From Marinomonas polaris DSM 16579 (lineage in GTDB: Bacteria > Pseudomonadota > Gammaproteobacteria > Pseudomonadales > Marinomonadaceae): DNA of 64,000 nucleotides. Below the pieces are notes generated by a model. It was not told where the DNA came from, searched no databases, and saw only the letters and a list, made by a program, of their open reading frames with translations. This document shows positions 56,815 to 64,000 of the stretch, one piece after another. Made by a program: the position numbers and the translations under genes. Every line of letters begins with the position of its first letter. Within the stretch, counting starts at the first letter, position 1. The stretch spans positions 411,513 to 475,512 of the forward strand of contig NZ_FQVF01000002.1 of the NCBI RefSeq assembly GCF_900129155.1, read 5' to 3'.

Positions 56815-56982
56815 CGAACCTAGGTTCCTTATACTTTTGTCAATAAAAGTGTCAACGCAAGATGAAACCCTTGCAAAACGACTGTGCTCACCAATACTTT
56901 GTTAAAAACAGACTCAAAGTGCGCATTTATAACCTATAAACAACGCTTTTTCGTCTGTTTTTGTCTCGTCTTGGCTTCGCTC

Positions 56983-57011
56983 GTGACTTCGTGCAAAGGT
57001 CTCCATATAAT
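56983..57011 (+). promoter_or_regulatory. Predicted promoter of the DUF2835 gene
   Basis: Consensus TATAAT (57006-57011) with GTGACT 17 bp upstream (56983-56988, four of six matches), about 78 bp before the start codon. Confidence 0.5.
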
Positions 57012-57088
57012 AGCCTTCATCTTATCGGATTCAAATCTTTACGCACAGGGTGATCTCTGTAAGGGTAACGTAAGTACAGGACGAAAAA

Positions 57089-57316
57089 ATGGCGAAAATT
57101 GTATTAAATGTGGCTTTGCCTGCGTTTAAATATGAAGCTATGTACGCAGGTGCGGCGAAAAACCTAGTCGCGAGCAGTCTAGATGGGCGTAAAGTTCAGT
57201 TGCCTTTGTCGGCTTTTCAGCGTTTTGTGACTCATCAAGGGATTTACGGTTTTTTTGAAGTAGAATTTGATGACATGAATAAGCTAGTTGCCGTTACTAA
57301 AGTTAAAGCGTTTTAA
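57089..57316 (+). CDS. DUF2835 family protein
   Basis: A 75-residue protein with the family layout: a short N-terminal strand MAKIVLNVAL, YEAMYAGAAKNLVASSLDGRKVQLPL (two blocks), then FQRFVTHQGIYGFFEVEF. DUF2835 members are small proteobacterial proteins of unknown function, often next to pyrD as here. The upstream sequence has a good promoter and AGGACG ahead of the ATG. Confidence 0.82.
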   Translation: MAKIVLNVALPAFKYEAMYAGAAKNLVASSLDGRKVQLPLSAFQRFVTHQGIYGFFEVEFDDMNKLVAVTKVKAF

Positions 57317-57438
57317 ATTAGATAGCCTAAAGTTACATAGCGTTAAACCCGATAGCACGAATTAGAAGATTAAATAAATTAGACAGCACCGACCAGATAA
57401 GGCATTTATCTGATTTTAACCGCCTAGGAGTCCTAACA

Positions 57439-58479
57439 ATGTACCAACTTGCTCGCTCGTTACTTTTTAAATTGGACCCAGAAGTGTCTCATGAATTGTC
57501 ATTGGATCTTCTTGCAGCAAGCAGTCGATTGGGTTTGAACAAATTTCTAGGTGGATTGCCATCGACTAAACCGGTTGATGTGATGGGGTTACGTTTTCCC
57601 AACGCGGTAGGTTTAGCTGCAGGTTTAGATAAAAACGCCGATGCGTTTGAAGCCTTGGGCGCATTAGGTTTTGGTTTTGTTGAAGTAGGAACTGTGACAC
57701 CGAAAGGGCAGGCAGGGAATCCTAAGCCACGTTTGTTCCGTTTGCCAGAGCATGAAGCCATTATCAACCGTATGGGCTTTAATAACAAAGGTGTGGATCA
57801 TTTGGTTTCACGGATTAAATCTCACCGCTATCCTGGTGTGTTGGGTGTCAATATTGGCAAAAACCTAACCACATCGGTAGAAGATGCGGCAGCAGATTAT
57901 TTGGCGTGTTTAGAAAGCGTTATTCCTTACGCAGATTACATTACAGCAAACATCAGCTCGCCAAACACACCGGGACTTCGTAGTCTGCAGTTTGGCGAAA
58001 GCTTGGCTCAGTTAATTGCGCCATTGGTTGCGGCACGTGACCGTTATGAAGCAGAACACGGTAAGCGTGTGCCTTTAGCGGTAAAAATCGCCCCTGATAT
58101 GACTGATGACGAAATTAAAATGGTTGCTGATACTCTAGCTGAGCAGGGTGTTGATGGTATTATTGCCACCAATACTACCTTGTCTCGCGATGCGGTTTTG
58201 GGCCATAAGTTTGAAAAAGAAGCGGGCGGATTGAGCGGCATGCCTGTTCGTGATGCGTCTACTCATGTAGTTAAAGTATTGGCTGAACATTTGAAAGACA
58301 CCTTGCCTATTATTGGTGTTGGCGGTATTTCAAGTGGCGCCGATGCGGTAGAAAAACTGCAAGCTGGTGCGCGTTTAGTTCAGATATATTCGGGCTTTAT
58401 TTATCACGGCCCAGAGTTAATTAAGGAAGCTATAGCAAGCACTGATGCTTATTACCGAGAGCTTGATCTCGGTATCTAA
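57439..58479 (+). CDS. pyrD: Dihydroorotate dehydrogenase (quinone), class 2
   Basis: Membrane-associated flavoenzyme of pyrimidine synthesis that passes electrons from dihydroorotate to the quinone pool. The 346-residue protein has the class 2 N-terminal helices (residues 1-35), [24 protein letters not shown] with the catalytic Ser, and [10 protein letters not shown] near the FMN phosphate. AGGAG precedes the ATG. It follows the DUF2835 gene by 122 bp. Confidence 0.97.
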   Translation: MYQLARSLLFKLDPEVSHELSLDLLAASSRLGLNKFLGGLPSTKPVDVMGLRFPNAVGLAAGLDKNADAFEALGALGFGFVEVGTVTPKGQAGNPKPRLFRLPEHEAIINRMGFNNKGVDHLVSRIKSHRYPGVLGVNIGKNLTTSVEDAAADYLACLESVIPYADYITANISSPNTPGLRSLQFGESLAQLIAPLVAARDRYEAEHGKRVPLAVKIAPDMTDDEIKMVADTLAEQGVDGIIATNTTLSRDAVLGHKFEKEAGGLSGMPVRDASTHVVKVLAEHLKDTLPIIGVGGISSGADAVEKLQAGARLVQIYSGFIYHGPELIKEAIASTDAYYRELDLGI

Positions 58480-58526
58480 AGATCGAATTGAAAACAAGGT
58501 GCAGCGTATTTTTGTACCTTGTTTAA

Positions 58527-58558
58527 AAAAGAGGGCGGGACACAATCCCGCCCTCTTT
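58527..58558 (+). terminator. Terminator after pyrD
   Basis: A 10-bp stem GAGGGCGGGA with TCCCGCCCTC around CACAA, with A-run before and TTTAT after. A second weaker stem (CAAGGTGCA with TGTACCTTG) lies just upstream at 58496-58521. Confidence 0.85.
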
Positions 58559-58603
58559 ATGCGTTTCGAAACATTCATTGAAATTTAAAAAAGTATTTTA
58601 TAA

Positions 58604-60769
58604 ATGAGCACGATATTACAGACAACTGATTCAGCAAGTCAGGTTTACGCATTAGAAATAACCTGTCCTCTTGGGTTAGAGAATGTCTTAGAAAAAGAGC
58701 TGCATGGCGAAGGCCTGACGCAAACTCGGTTGGGTGAAGCGCAGGTTAAGCTGACAACAGACTTAGAAGGTATGTACAAAGCTTGCCTTTGGTCTCGCGT
58801 TGCAACTCGCGTTATGTTGCCGATTGCCAATTTCAAAATGGAATCTGCCGACGACTTATACGATGGCGTAAAAGCGATTCAGTGGTCCGACCACATGAGT
58901 GCAAGCAACACCATCGCAATTGATTGCCACGGTACCAACCACCATATTCGTAACACTCAGTTTGGTGCGGTTCGTGCGAAAGATGCGATTGCCGATTATT
59001 TTGTGGCCTTATCTGGCGAACGTCCTAACGTTGAAAAAGAACAGCCAGAAGTCCGCATTGCTTTGCGTATCAAACGTGAAGTGGTGACAGTGAGTATCGA
59101 TTTATCCGGCGAAAGTATGCATCGCCGTGGTTACCGTCAACAAGGCGGCATGGCGCCTCTGAAAGAAAACTTAGCAGCCGGTCTTTTGCTACGCGCAGGT
59201 TGGGGAAGGGATTGCGGTTTGACGCAATTAATCGATCCTATGTGTGGTTCTGGTACTTTCCTGGTTGAAGCCGCGATGATGTCTTTGGATATCGCGCCGG
59301 GTTTACGTCGTCCATATTGGGGATTCAAAGGCTGGAAACAGCACGATCACCGTATGTGGCAGCAGTTAATGGATTTCGCTAAGAACCGTAAAAAAGACCC
59401 TGCAACCTTGGGTATTCGTTTTCAAGGTACGGATAGAGAGCAAAAAGCCATTGCTGCCGCGCGAGAAAACATCAAGCGCGCTGGGCTAACAGACGTTATT
59501 GATGTGACCATGTCGTCGTTCCAAGAACACGAATTCGATATCAACCCTGATGCTCCGGGGCTATTAATTACCAACCCACCTTATGGTGAGCGTATCGGTG
59601 ATGAAATGGCCTTGATTGCTTTGTATCGTCAGTTAGGCGAATGGGTTGTGACTCACGTACGTGGCTGGCAGTTTATGATGCTAACCAGTAACGATCATCT
59701 GGCGCGTCAAATTCCAGCTAGACCAGAGAAAAGCACACGAGTGATAAACGGTGGCATCGAGTGTCGCGCTTATCAGTTCCCATTGTTGGCTGGCAGCATA
59801 AAAGAAGACGTCGTCGCGCAATCAGTCATGACGCCGGGCGCACAAATGTTTGCTAACCGTCTGCAAAAGAATGCTAAGAAATTGAAAAAATGGGTCGAGA
59901 AAAACAAGATCCAGTGTTACCGCGTTTATGATGCTGATATGCCAGAATACTCTGTTGCTATTGATGTCTATGACAATTGGGCGCACGTTCAAGAATATCA
60001 GGCACCAAAAAGCGTTGATCCAGAAAAAGCCAAACAGCGTTTGTTTGAAGTAATGTCTGCCATTCCGACCGCGTTGAATATTTCAGAATCCAATGTGATC
60101 TTGAAACAGCGCCAAAGACAGACTGGCAAAGAGCAATATGAAAAATTCGATCAGACGAAACACGAAATGATTGTAGAAGAATACGGCTGTGAATTCATCG
60201 TTAATCTAAAAGATTACTTGGATACCGGCTTGTTCCTTGATCACCGTCCAGTACGTAAACTAATTCAAGACAAAGCCAATGGCGTACGCTTCTTAAACTT
60301 GTTCTGCTACACAGCGACCGCGTCGGTTCATGCTGGACAAGGTGGTGCGCGCAGTTCGTTGAGTGTCGATATGTCGAACACTTACACCGAATGGGCGCGT
60401 CGTAATATCGAATTGAATGAATTTTCAGATCGTCACCATCAGGTAGAGCGTGCCGACTGTATCGAATGGCTAAAGCAAAGCCGTGATAAGTTTGATTTGA
60501 TCTTCATGGACCCGCCGACGTTTTCGAACTCGAAAAAAATGGCAGATATCCTAGATATTCAGCGCGATCATGGTGAACTTGTACGTTTGGCGATGGCGAG
60601 ACTGGCGAGAGGCGGGGAGCTTATTTTCTCTAATAACTATCGTCGTTTTGTGTTGGACGAAGCGTTAGAGCAAGAATACGATGTGAAAAACATAACTCGC
60701 GAAACGCTCGACCCAGATTTTGATCGTAACGACAAAATTCACCAGTGCTACATTATTAAGAACAAGTAA
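58604..60769 (+). CDS. rlmKL: 23S rRNA (guanine-N2/N7) methyltransferase RlmKL
   Basis: A 721-residue fused enzyme that modifies G2069 (RlmK, m7G) and G2445 (RlmL, m2G) of 23S rRNA. Order of domains: N-terminal ferredoxin-like and THUMP region (1-155), the RlmL methyltransferase with DPMCGSGTF near residue 211 and TNPPYGERIG near 325, and the RlmK part with LNLFCYTATASVHA and MDPPTFSNSK near 634. The fusion is normal in gammaproteobacteria. ATG at 58604 has no strong ribosome site in view. Confidence 0.96.
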   Translation: MSTILQTTDSASQVYALEITCPLGLENVLEKELHGEGLTQTRLGEAQVKLTTDLEGMYKACLWSRVATRVMLPIANFKMESADDLYDGVKAIQWSDHMSASNTIAIDCHGTNHHIRNTQFGAVRAKDAIADYFVALSGERPNVEKEQPEVRIALRIKREVVTVSIDLSGESMHRRGYRQQGGMAPLKENLAAGLLLRAGWGRDCGLTQLIDPMCGSGTFLVEAAMMSLDIAPGLRRPYWGFKGWKQHDHRMWQQLMDFAKNRKKDPATLGIRFQGTDREQKAIAAARENIKRAGLTDVIDVTMSSFQEHEFDINPDAPGLLITNPPYGERIGDEMALIALYRQLGEWVVTHVRGWQFMMLTSNDHLARQIPARPEKSTRVINGGIECRAYQFPLLAGSIKEDVVAQSVMTPGAQMFANRLQKNAKKLKKWVEKNKIQCYRVYDADMPEYSVAIDVYDNWAHVQEYQAPKSVDPEKAKQRLFEVMSAIPTALNISESNVILKQRQRQTGKEQYEKFDQTKHEMIVEEYGCEFIVNLKDYLDTGLFLDHRPVRKLIQDKANGVRFLNLFCYTATASVHAGQGGARSSLSVDMSNTYTEWARRNIELNEFSDRHHQVERADCIEWLKQSRDKFDLIFMDPPTFSNSKKMADILDIQRDHGELVRLAMARLARGGELIFSNNYRRFVLDEALEQEYDVKNITRETLDPDFDRNDKIHQCYIIKNK

Positions 60770-60783
60770 TTAAGCATAAGTAG

Positions 60784-60813
60784 TTAAGAATAAGTAAGTG
60801 AATTCAGTATAAT
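60784..60813 (+). promoter_or_regulatory. Predicted promoter of purU
   Basis: Consensus TATAAT (60808-60813) with a weak TTAAGA -35 (60784-60789) 18 bp upstream. A 10-bp hairpin (AAGGCTAAAC with GTTTAGCCTT, 60828-60852) follows in the leader. The two short AAGTA-type repeats before it (60767-60799, period 14) look like local duplication. Confidence 0.45.
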
Positions 60814-60891
60814 TCGCCGACGTTTTTAAGGCTAAACACGTTGTTTAGCCTTTGCGATTTTTAAAAGTTTTTAAGGTTTGTAAGTTTTATT

Positions 60892-61752
60892 ATGAGAAAG
60901 AAAACATTTCGACTTGTGATTAGTTGTCCCGATAGAGTGGGGATTGTAGCGGCGGTGAGTCAGTTTTTAAACGAGCGTCAAGGCTCGATTATCGAAGCGA
61001 GTCATCACACAGATTTAGAGCAAAAATGGTTCTTCATGCGTCACGATATTGATGCAGAGAGCTTGGCTATTGATGTAGAAACATTCCGCAAAGAATTCGC
61101 GCCAATAGCAGAAGAATTCAACATGCGTTGGTATGTGAAAGACAGTGAAGATCGTCCTAAAGTTGTCTTGTTGGCAACCAAAGAATCTCATTGCCTAAAC
61201 GACATCATGCATCGCTGGCACACAGGCGAACTGAACTGTGAAATCGTTGGTGTTATCGCGAACCATGAAGACCTACGTTCTATGGTCGAATGGTACAAGA
61301 TTCCTTACTTCTGCATTCCAGTGCCAAAAGAAAACAAAATGCCAGCGTTCCAAGAGATTGAAGCCTGTATCGATTCAACACAAGCCGATACCATTGTATT
61401 AGCGCGCTACATGCAGATCTTCCCTGAATACTTGTGTGAGAAATACCGTCACAAGGTAATCAACATTCACCACAGCTTCTTGCCGTCTTTTATTGGTGCT
61501 AAGCCTTACCATCAGGCCGCTGTTCGTGGTGTGAAACTGATTGGTGCGACCTGTCACTATGTTACTGCCGATTTAGACGCAGGCCCGATTATCGAGCAAG
61601 ACGTGATTCGTGTTCGCCACAGCCATGCCGCAGAAGACATGGTTCGCTTAGGCAAAGACATCGAAAAACTCGTACTTTCACGTGGACTACGTTACCACTT
61701 GGAAGATCGTGTTCTAGTGCACGGTAATAAAACCGTTGTGTTTGCTGAATAA
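60892..61752 (+). CDS. purU: Formyltetrahydrofolate deformylase
   Basis: Hydrolyses 10-formyl-tetrahydrofolate to formate and tetrahydrofolate. The 286-residue enzyme has an N-terminal ACT domain (residues 6-85, LVISCPDRVGIVAAVSQFL split) and a C-terminal formyltransferase domain with the HHSFLPSFIGAKPYHQA active-site region and TADLDAGPIIEQD. It is flanked by a promoter and a strong terminator, so it is a single-gene unit. Confidence 0.96.
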   Translation: MRKKTFRLVISCPDRVGIVAAVSQFLNERQGSIIEASHHTDLEQKWFFMRHDIDAESLAIDVETFRKEFAPIAEEFNMRWYVKDSEDRPKVVLLATKESHCLNDIMHRWHTGELNCEIVGVIANHEDLRSMVEWYKIPYFCIPVPKENKMPAFQEIEACIDSTQADTIVLARYMQIFPEYLCEKYRHKVINIHHSFLPSFIGAKPYHQAAVRGVKLIGATCHYVTADLDAGPIIEQDVIRVRHSHAAEDMVRLGKDIEKLVLSRGLRYHLEDRVLVHGNKTVVFAE

Positions 61753-61774
61753 AGCAACCATTGCAAGGTTTGTG

Positions 61775-61806
61775 AAAGGGAAGGCTTCGTGCCTTCCCTT
61801 TTTTTT
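61775..61806 (+). terminator. Terminator after purU
   Basis: An 11-bp stem AAAGGGAAGGC with GCCTTCCCTTT, TTCGT loop, T-run of eight. Confidence 0.92.
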
Positions 61807-61998
61807 AGCTTTCTGAAACCGTTGATCAACGACTAGGCTCGTGGCAGGATGAAAAAGGTTTCTTTTTTTATCTTTTTGTAATCTTCATGGTAGAAAATTA
61901 CCCTTCTTGAAAAAAGTGTCTATAGTCTATAGTTAACATGAACGATAAATGATCAATTGATTTAAATTTAAGAGACGGCAGGCAATGTGAGGTGAACA

Positions 61999-62259
61999 AT
62001 GAAACTCAAGTTAACGCCAACTCAAAACTTATGTGTTGGGTATCTAGAATCTGGTTTTAAATTAATCCAATTGGGTGAACAATTTTATTTTATCAAAGGC
62101 GAGCGACGCCAGAAGGTATTGCCAAAAACCTTAGATGCACTAGTGAACCGCGGCGCACTGGCTCACACAGAGCAGGGCGACTATACGCTAAGCGATGAAT
62201 TCGTAGAACATCGCAAACGCATGCGCGAAATGAACGAGCCCAAACAGACTCGCCATTGA
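61999..62259 (+). CDS. Small protein of unknown function, possible winged helix
   Basis: I do not recognise this 86-residue protein. The ATG at 61999 has GTGAGGTG 8-10 bases upstream and a terminator follows, so it is probably real. The helix-strand layout (TPTQNLCVGYLES, KTLDALVNRGALAHTEQGDYTLSDEF) resembles the winged-helix style of YjhX-like and MarR-like small proteins, where a recognition helix is followed by a beta wing. The C-terminus is basic and acidic mixed (EHRKRMREMNEPKQTRH). No homologue is claimed. Confidence 0.65.
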   Translation: MKLKLTPTQNLCVGYLESGFKLIQLGEQFYFIKGERRQKVLPKTLDALVNRGALAHTEQGDYTLSDEFVEHRKRMREMNEPKQTRH

Positions 62260-62280
62260 CAACCTATTTATATCTACCTT

Positions 62281-62319
62281 GGCCCCATTTTTTCTTCTCA
62301 GGTGAATGGGGCCTTTTTT
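62281..62319 (+). terminator. Terminator after the 86-residue gene
   Basis: A 9-bp stem GGCCCCATT with AATGGGGCC around a 15-nt loop, then T6. Confidence 0.85.
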
Positions 62320-62343
62320 ATACGCCAACCTTTCTTCTCTGGC

Positions 62344-63354
62344 CTCCATTCAAACGCTTTGTATTCCCGACCTTTTTTCCGCTCTGCTGAGCGGGTTACT
62401 TTTTGCAAGCGCCCAAAAAGTAACCAAAAATTCGCTTTAAGATTTTTAATGCCTGATTTTTTTCATAGGCCCATGATTGCTACCTACGCTCGTTACATCG
62501 TAAAGCATAGATTGGCCTTGCTGTTCTAGAGAGTCTTTCTGTTCATGACTCTGAAGCTCCATAAAGTCGCGCAACTTTGTCGCGTCGAACTGATAGCATT
62601 GCAAATGCTGGTTTTCGTAGGGCGGATGAGGGCGGTACGACTGTGATCCGCCGTTGAAAGCGAAGCTTTCATTTTCTATGGTAGGCCGCGCCTTTAAGCC
62701 GACGCGGAATTTATGCTCCATTCAAACGCTTTGTATTCCCGACCTTTTTTCCGCTCTGCTGAGCGGGTAACTTTTTGCAAGCGCCCAAAAAGTAACCAAA
62801 AATTCGCTTTATCGGGCTATCGCCCAAACGTCTCATTCACTTTGTTTAAGGTAGTGTTTAGCAACACGATTTTTACCGTAAAGCATAGATTGGCCTTGCT
62901 GTTCGAGAGAGTCTTTCTGTTAATGACTCTGAAACTCCATAAAGTCGCGCAACTTTGTCGCGTCGAACTGATAGCATTGCAAATGCTGGTTTTCGTAGGG
63001 CGGATGAGGGAGGAACGACCGTGATCCGCCGTTGAAAGCGAAGCTTTCATTGTAGGTCGCGGCTTTAGCCCGACGCGGAATGCATGCGTCGGGCTAAAGC
63101 TTTGTATCCCCAACCTTTATTCCGCTCTGCTGAGCAGGTAACTTTTTGCAAGCGCCCAAAAAGTAACCAAAAATTCGCTTTATCGGGCTATCGCCCAAAC
63201 GTCTCATTCACTTTGTTTAAGGCAGCGTTTAGCAATACGATTTTTACCGTAAGGCATAGATTGGCCTTGCTGCTCGAGAGACTCTTTATGTTAATGACTC
63301 TGCAACTCCATAAAGTCGCGCAACTTCGTCGCTTCGAACTAACTTCTTCGTAGC
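62344..63354. repeat. Three tandem copies of a ~372-bp repeat with REP-like hairpins
   Basis: The block starting GCTTTGTATTCCC recurs at 62356, 62728 and 63099 (spacings 372 and 371). Each copy holds, in order: a CCGCTCTGCTGAGC stretch, an inverted pair near TAACTTTTTG and CAAAAAGTAACC (perfect 12-bp arms in copy 1, 62394-62405 and 62414-62425), a gap, the TAAAGCATAGATTGGCC or TAAGGCATAGATTGGCC block, AAGTCGCGCAACTT, and in copies 1 and 2 a GGCGGAT...ATCCGCC pair and a GAAAGCGAAGCTTTC hairpin. Copies 2 and 3 agree almost throughout; copy 1 has a different ~65-bp segment (62440-62499). Copy 3 lacks its tail. No IS or tRNA flanks it, and the ORFs inside have no support as genes. Confidence 0.9.
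63062..63100. repeat. REP-like 15-bp perfect palindrome at the copy 2/3 junction
   Basis: GCTTTAGCCCGACGC (63062-63076) and its exact complement (63086-63100) enclose 9 bases. The GTCGGGCTAAAGC type hairpin is a known intergenic REP theme in gammaproteobacteria. No transposase of the RAYT type is seen in this window. Confidence 0.8.
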
Positions 63355-63858
63355 TATTTGTCAGCCAGCTAAGATGGAGGGTCTTATTCCCCTTATATCT
63401 TCCAAGGTGAGGGCGAGGGTAGGGTTATTTCTTTAAGATCTCTCTGCCACGATCTTAGCGCTAAAAATCACACAATATTTTTATGGTTTTCGTTTTTAGC
63501 TTCTTGTATTGTGTAAAGAAGTGGTCAGGGAAGACAAGCAAATACTCATATCAAATTAACACTTATTTCTCCCTTCACCAGACCAACGTTATATTTAAAA
63601 CACTCGTTTTTACTTAGTTAAAAACACGAATGACAAGATAACCAAAAGCATGATTTGGAAATTCTGGGACTAACATCGTTTCGTTGAAAACGCCAAAATG
63701 ATTAGAACCACATCAGCGGAGTTCATCAGGGATAAAAGCTAAAAAGGCTTTACTAAAAATCCGAATAGATGGCTGCAAAACTGTTCTTGTTAGATCTTGA
63801 TTTTGCTTGCAAAAATCGGGGTGTCCATAGATGTTAGTTACCTAGGAAAGTTAGGCGT
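63355..63858. other. Gene-poor stretch between the repeat block and the right edge
   Basis: I find no convincing gene, RNA or terminator here. A few hairpins are visible, for example AAGATC with GATCTTA near 63439-63461 and CGTTTTTA with TAAAAACACG near 63606-63627, but none has a promoter or T-run that would define a function. Confidence 0.6.
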
Positions 63859-64000
63859 ATGATTCAAAACGAGGTGGGCTTTTCTGGCTGGTTAGATAAC
63901 CAGCTCAACGTCGTAATACCAAAGGAATTAATTGCGTTTAACATAAACATTTATGAGTCACCATTTGCCATTTGCCATTTGCCATTTGCCATTTGCCATT
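63859..64000 (+). CDS. Possible partial gene running off the right edge
   Basis: From ATG at 63859 the frame stays open to the window end (47 codons), starting MIQNEVGFSGWLDNQLNVV. GTTAGG lies just upstream but spacing is short. From codon 35 it enters a heptanucleotide tandem repeat that reads P-F-A-I-C-H-L in every frame without a stop. The gene may be real and phase-variable, or this may be chance read-through of an intergenic repeat. No family is recognised. Confidence 0.25.
   Translation, partial: MIQNEVGFSGWLDNQLNVVIPKELIAFNINIYESPFAICHLPFAICH
63961..64000. repeat. Heptanucleotide tandem repeat (CCATTTG)n at the right edge
   Basis: CCATTTG is repeated five times exactly from 63961 to 63995 with five bases of a sixth copy, and the array continues beyond the window. 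The unit length is not a multiple of three. Confidence 0.95.

Noticed and set aside
62302..63353. Open frames of 75-103 codons inside the tandem repeats, such as those with the FFRSAERVTFCKRPKSNQK peptide
   Set aside because: The same frame recurs in each repeat copy, has no ribosome site, and is a by-product of the repeat sequence; such frames are commonly annotated wrongly.
62344..63354. CRISPR or insertion sequence
   Set aside because: The copies are contiguous with no unique spacers of constant length, and there is no transposase frame or terminal repeat.
63961..64000. CRISPR array
   Set aside because: The unit is seven bases with no spacers, so it is a simple tandem repeat.

Overview
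The window looks like a chromosome segment of a marine gammaproteobacterium close to Marinomonas (Oceanospirillales). This rests on gene content: a complete Na+-translocating NADH:quinone reductase operon with its own ApbE and NqrM, the Na+/H+ antiporter NhaB, soluble transhydrogenase SthA, a Kdo kinase (KdkA), a fatty acid cis/trans isomerase, a fused RlmKL, and the csiV-mfd and tig-clpP-clpX-lon-hupB-ppiD orders usual in this class. Base composition is even and AT-leaning, and almost everything is core genome. I see no insertion sequence, prophage, integrase or CRISPR array.

Layout. 0-3 kb: a minus-strand peptide ABC importer (binding protein plus two permeases, the second cut by the window edge). 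3-9.9 kb: acpH, a candidate small RNA, the GTPase ylqF/rbgA, a yacL-like gene, an acidic orphan, cti and a luciferase-like monooxygenase. 10-12.7 kb: LPS inner-core genes (acyltransferase and kdkA on minus, heptosyltransferase on plus). 12.7-19 kb: an MTHFR-like protein, a DUF1285 protein, a DEAD-box helicase, a LysR regulator, ppnP and mltD. 19-25 kb: gloB facing a methyltransferase-rnhA-dnaQ unit, then nhaB and sohB. 24.8-29.3 kb: folX, mfd, csiV on minus. 29.3-38.4 kb: nqrABCDEF-apbE-nqrM-sthA. 38.4-40 kb: hpt and a YihY/BrkB protein. 40-48.8 kb: a second candidate small RNA, tRNA-Arg, tig, clpP, clpX, lon, hupB, tRNA-Asp, ppiD. 48.8-56.8 kb: a DyP peroxidase and a six-gene MoxR/Bat operon. 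57-62.3 kb: a DUF2835 gene, pyrD, rlmKL, purU and a small orphan. 62.3-64 kb: a gene-poor tail with three tandem copies of a ~372-bp repeat carrying REP-like hairpins, then a heptanucleotide tandem repeat running off the end.

How the genes work together. Na+-NQR makes a sodium gradient. NqrB and NqrC carry the FMN-attachment motif, ApbE supplies the attachment activity, NqrM helps maturation, and SthA next door balances NADH and NADPH, while NhaB exchanges Na+ for H+. The tig-clpPX-lon block is a protein-quality cluster, with a sigma-32-like promoter before lon. The MoxR/Bat block is an envelope-associated chaperone-like system with an unusual BatB-BatC fusion.

The least explained material is two intergenic stretches that look like small RNA genes (about 3688-3822 minus and 40073-40177 plus), the triplicated repeat block, the heptamer tract inside a reading frame at the right edge, and the acidic orphan at 5509-6108. 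All functions are assigned by reading motifs and gene order; no database search was run.
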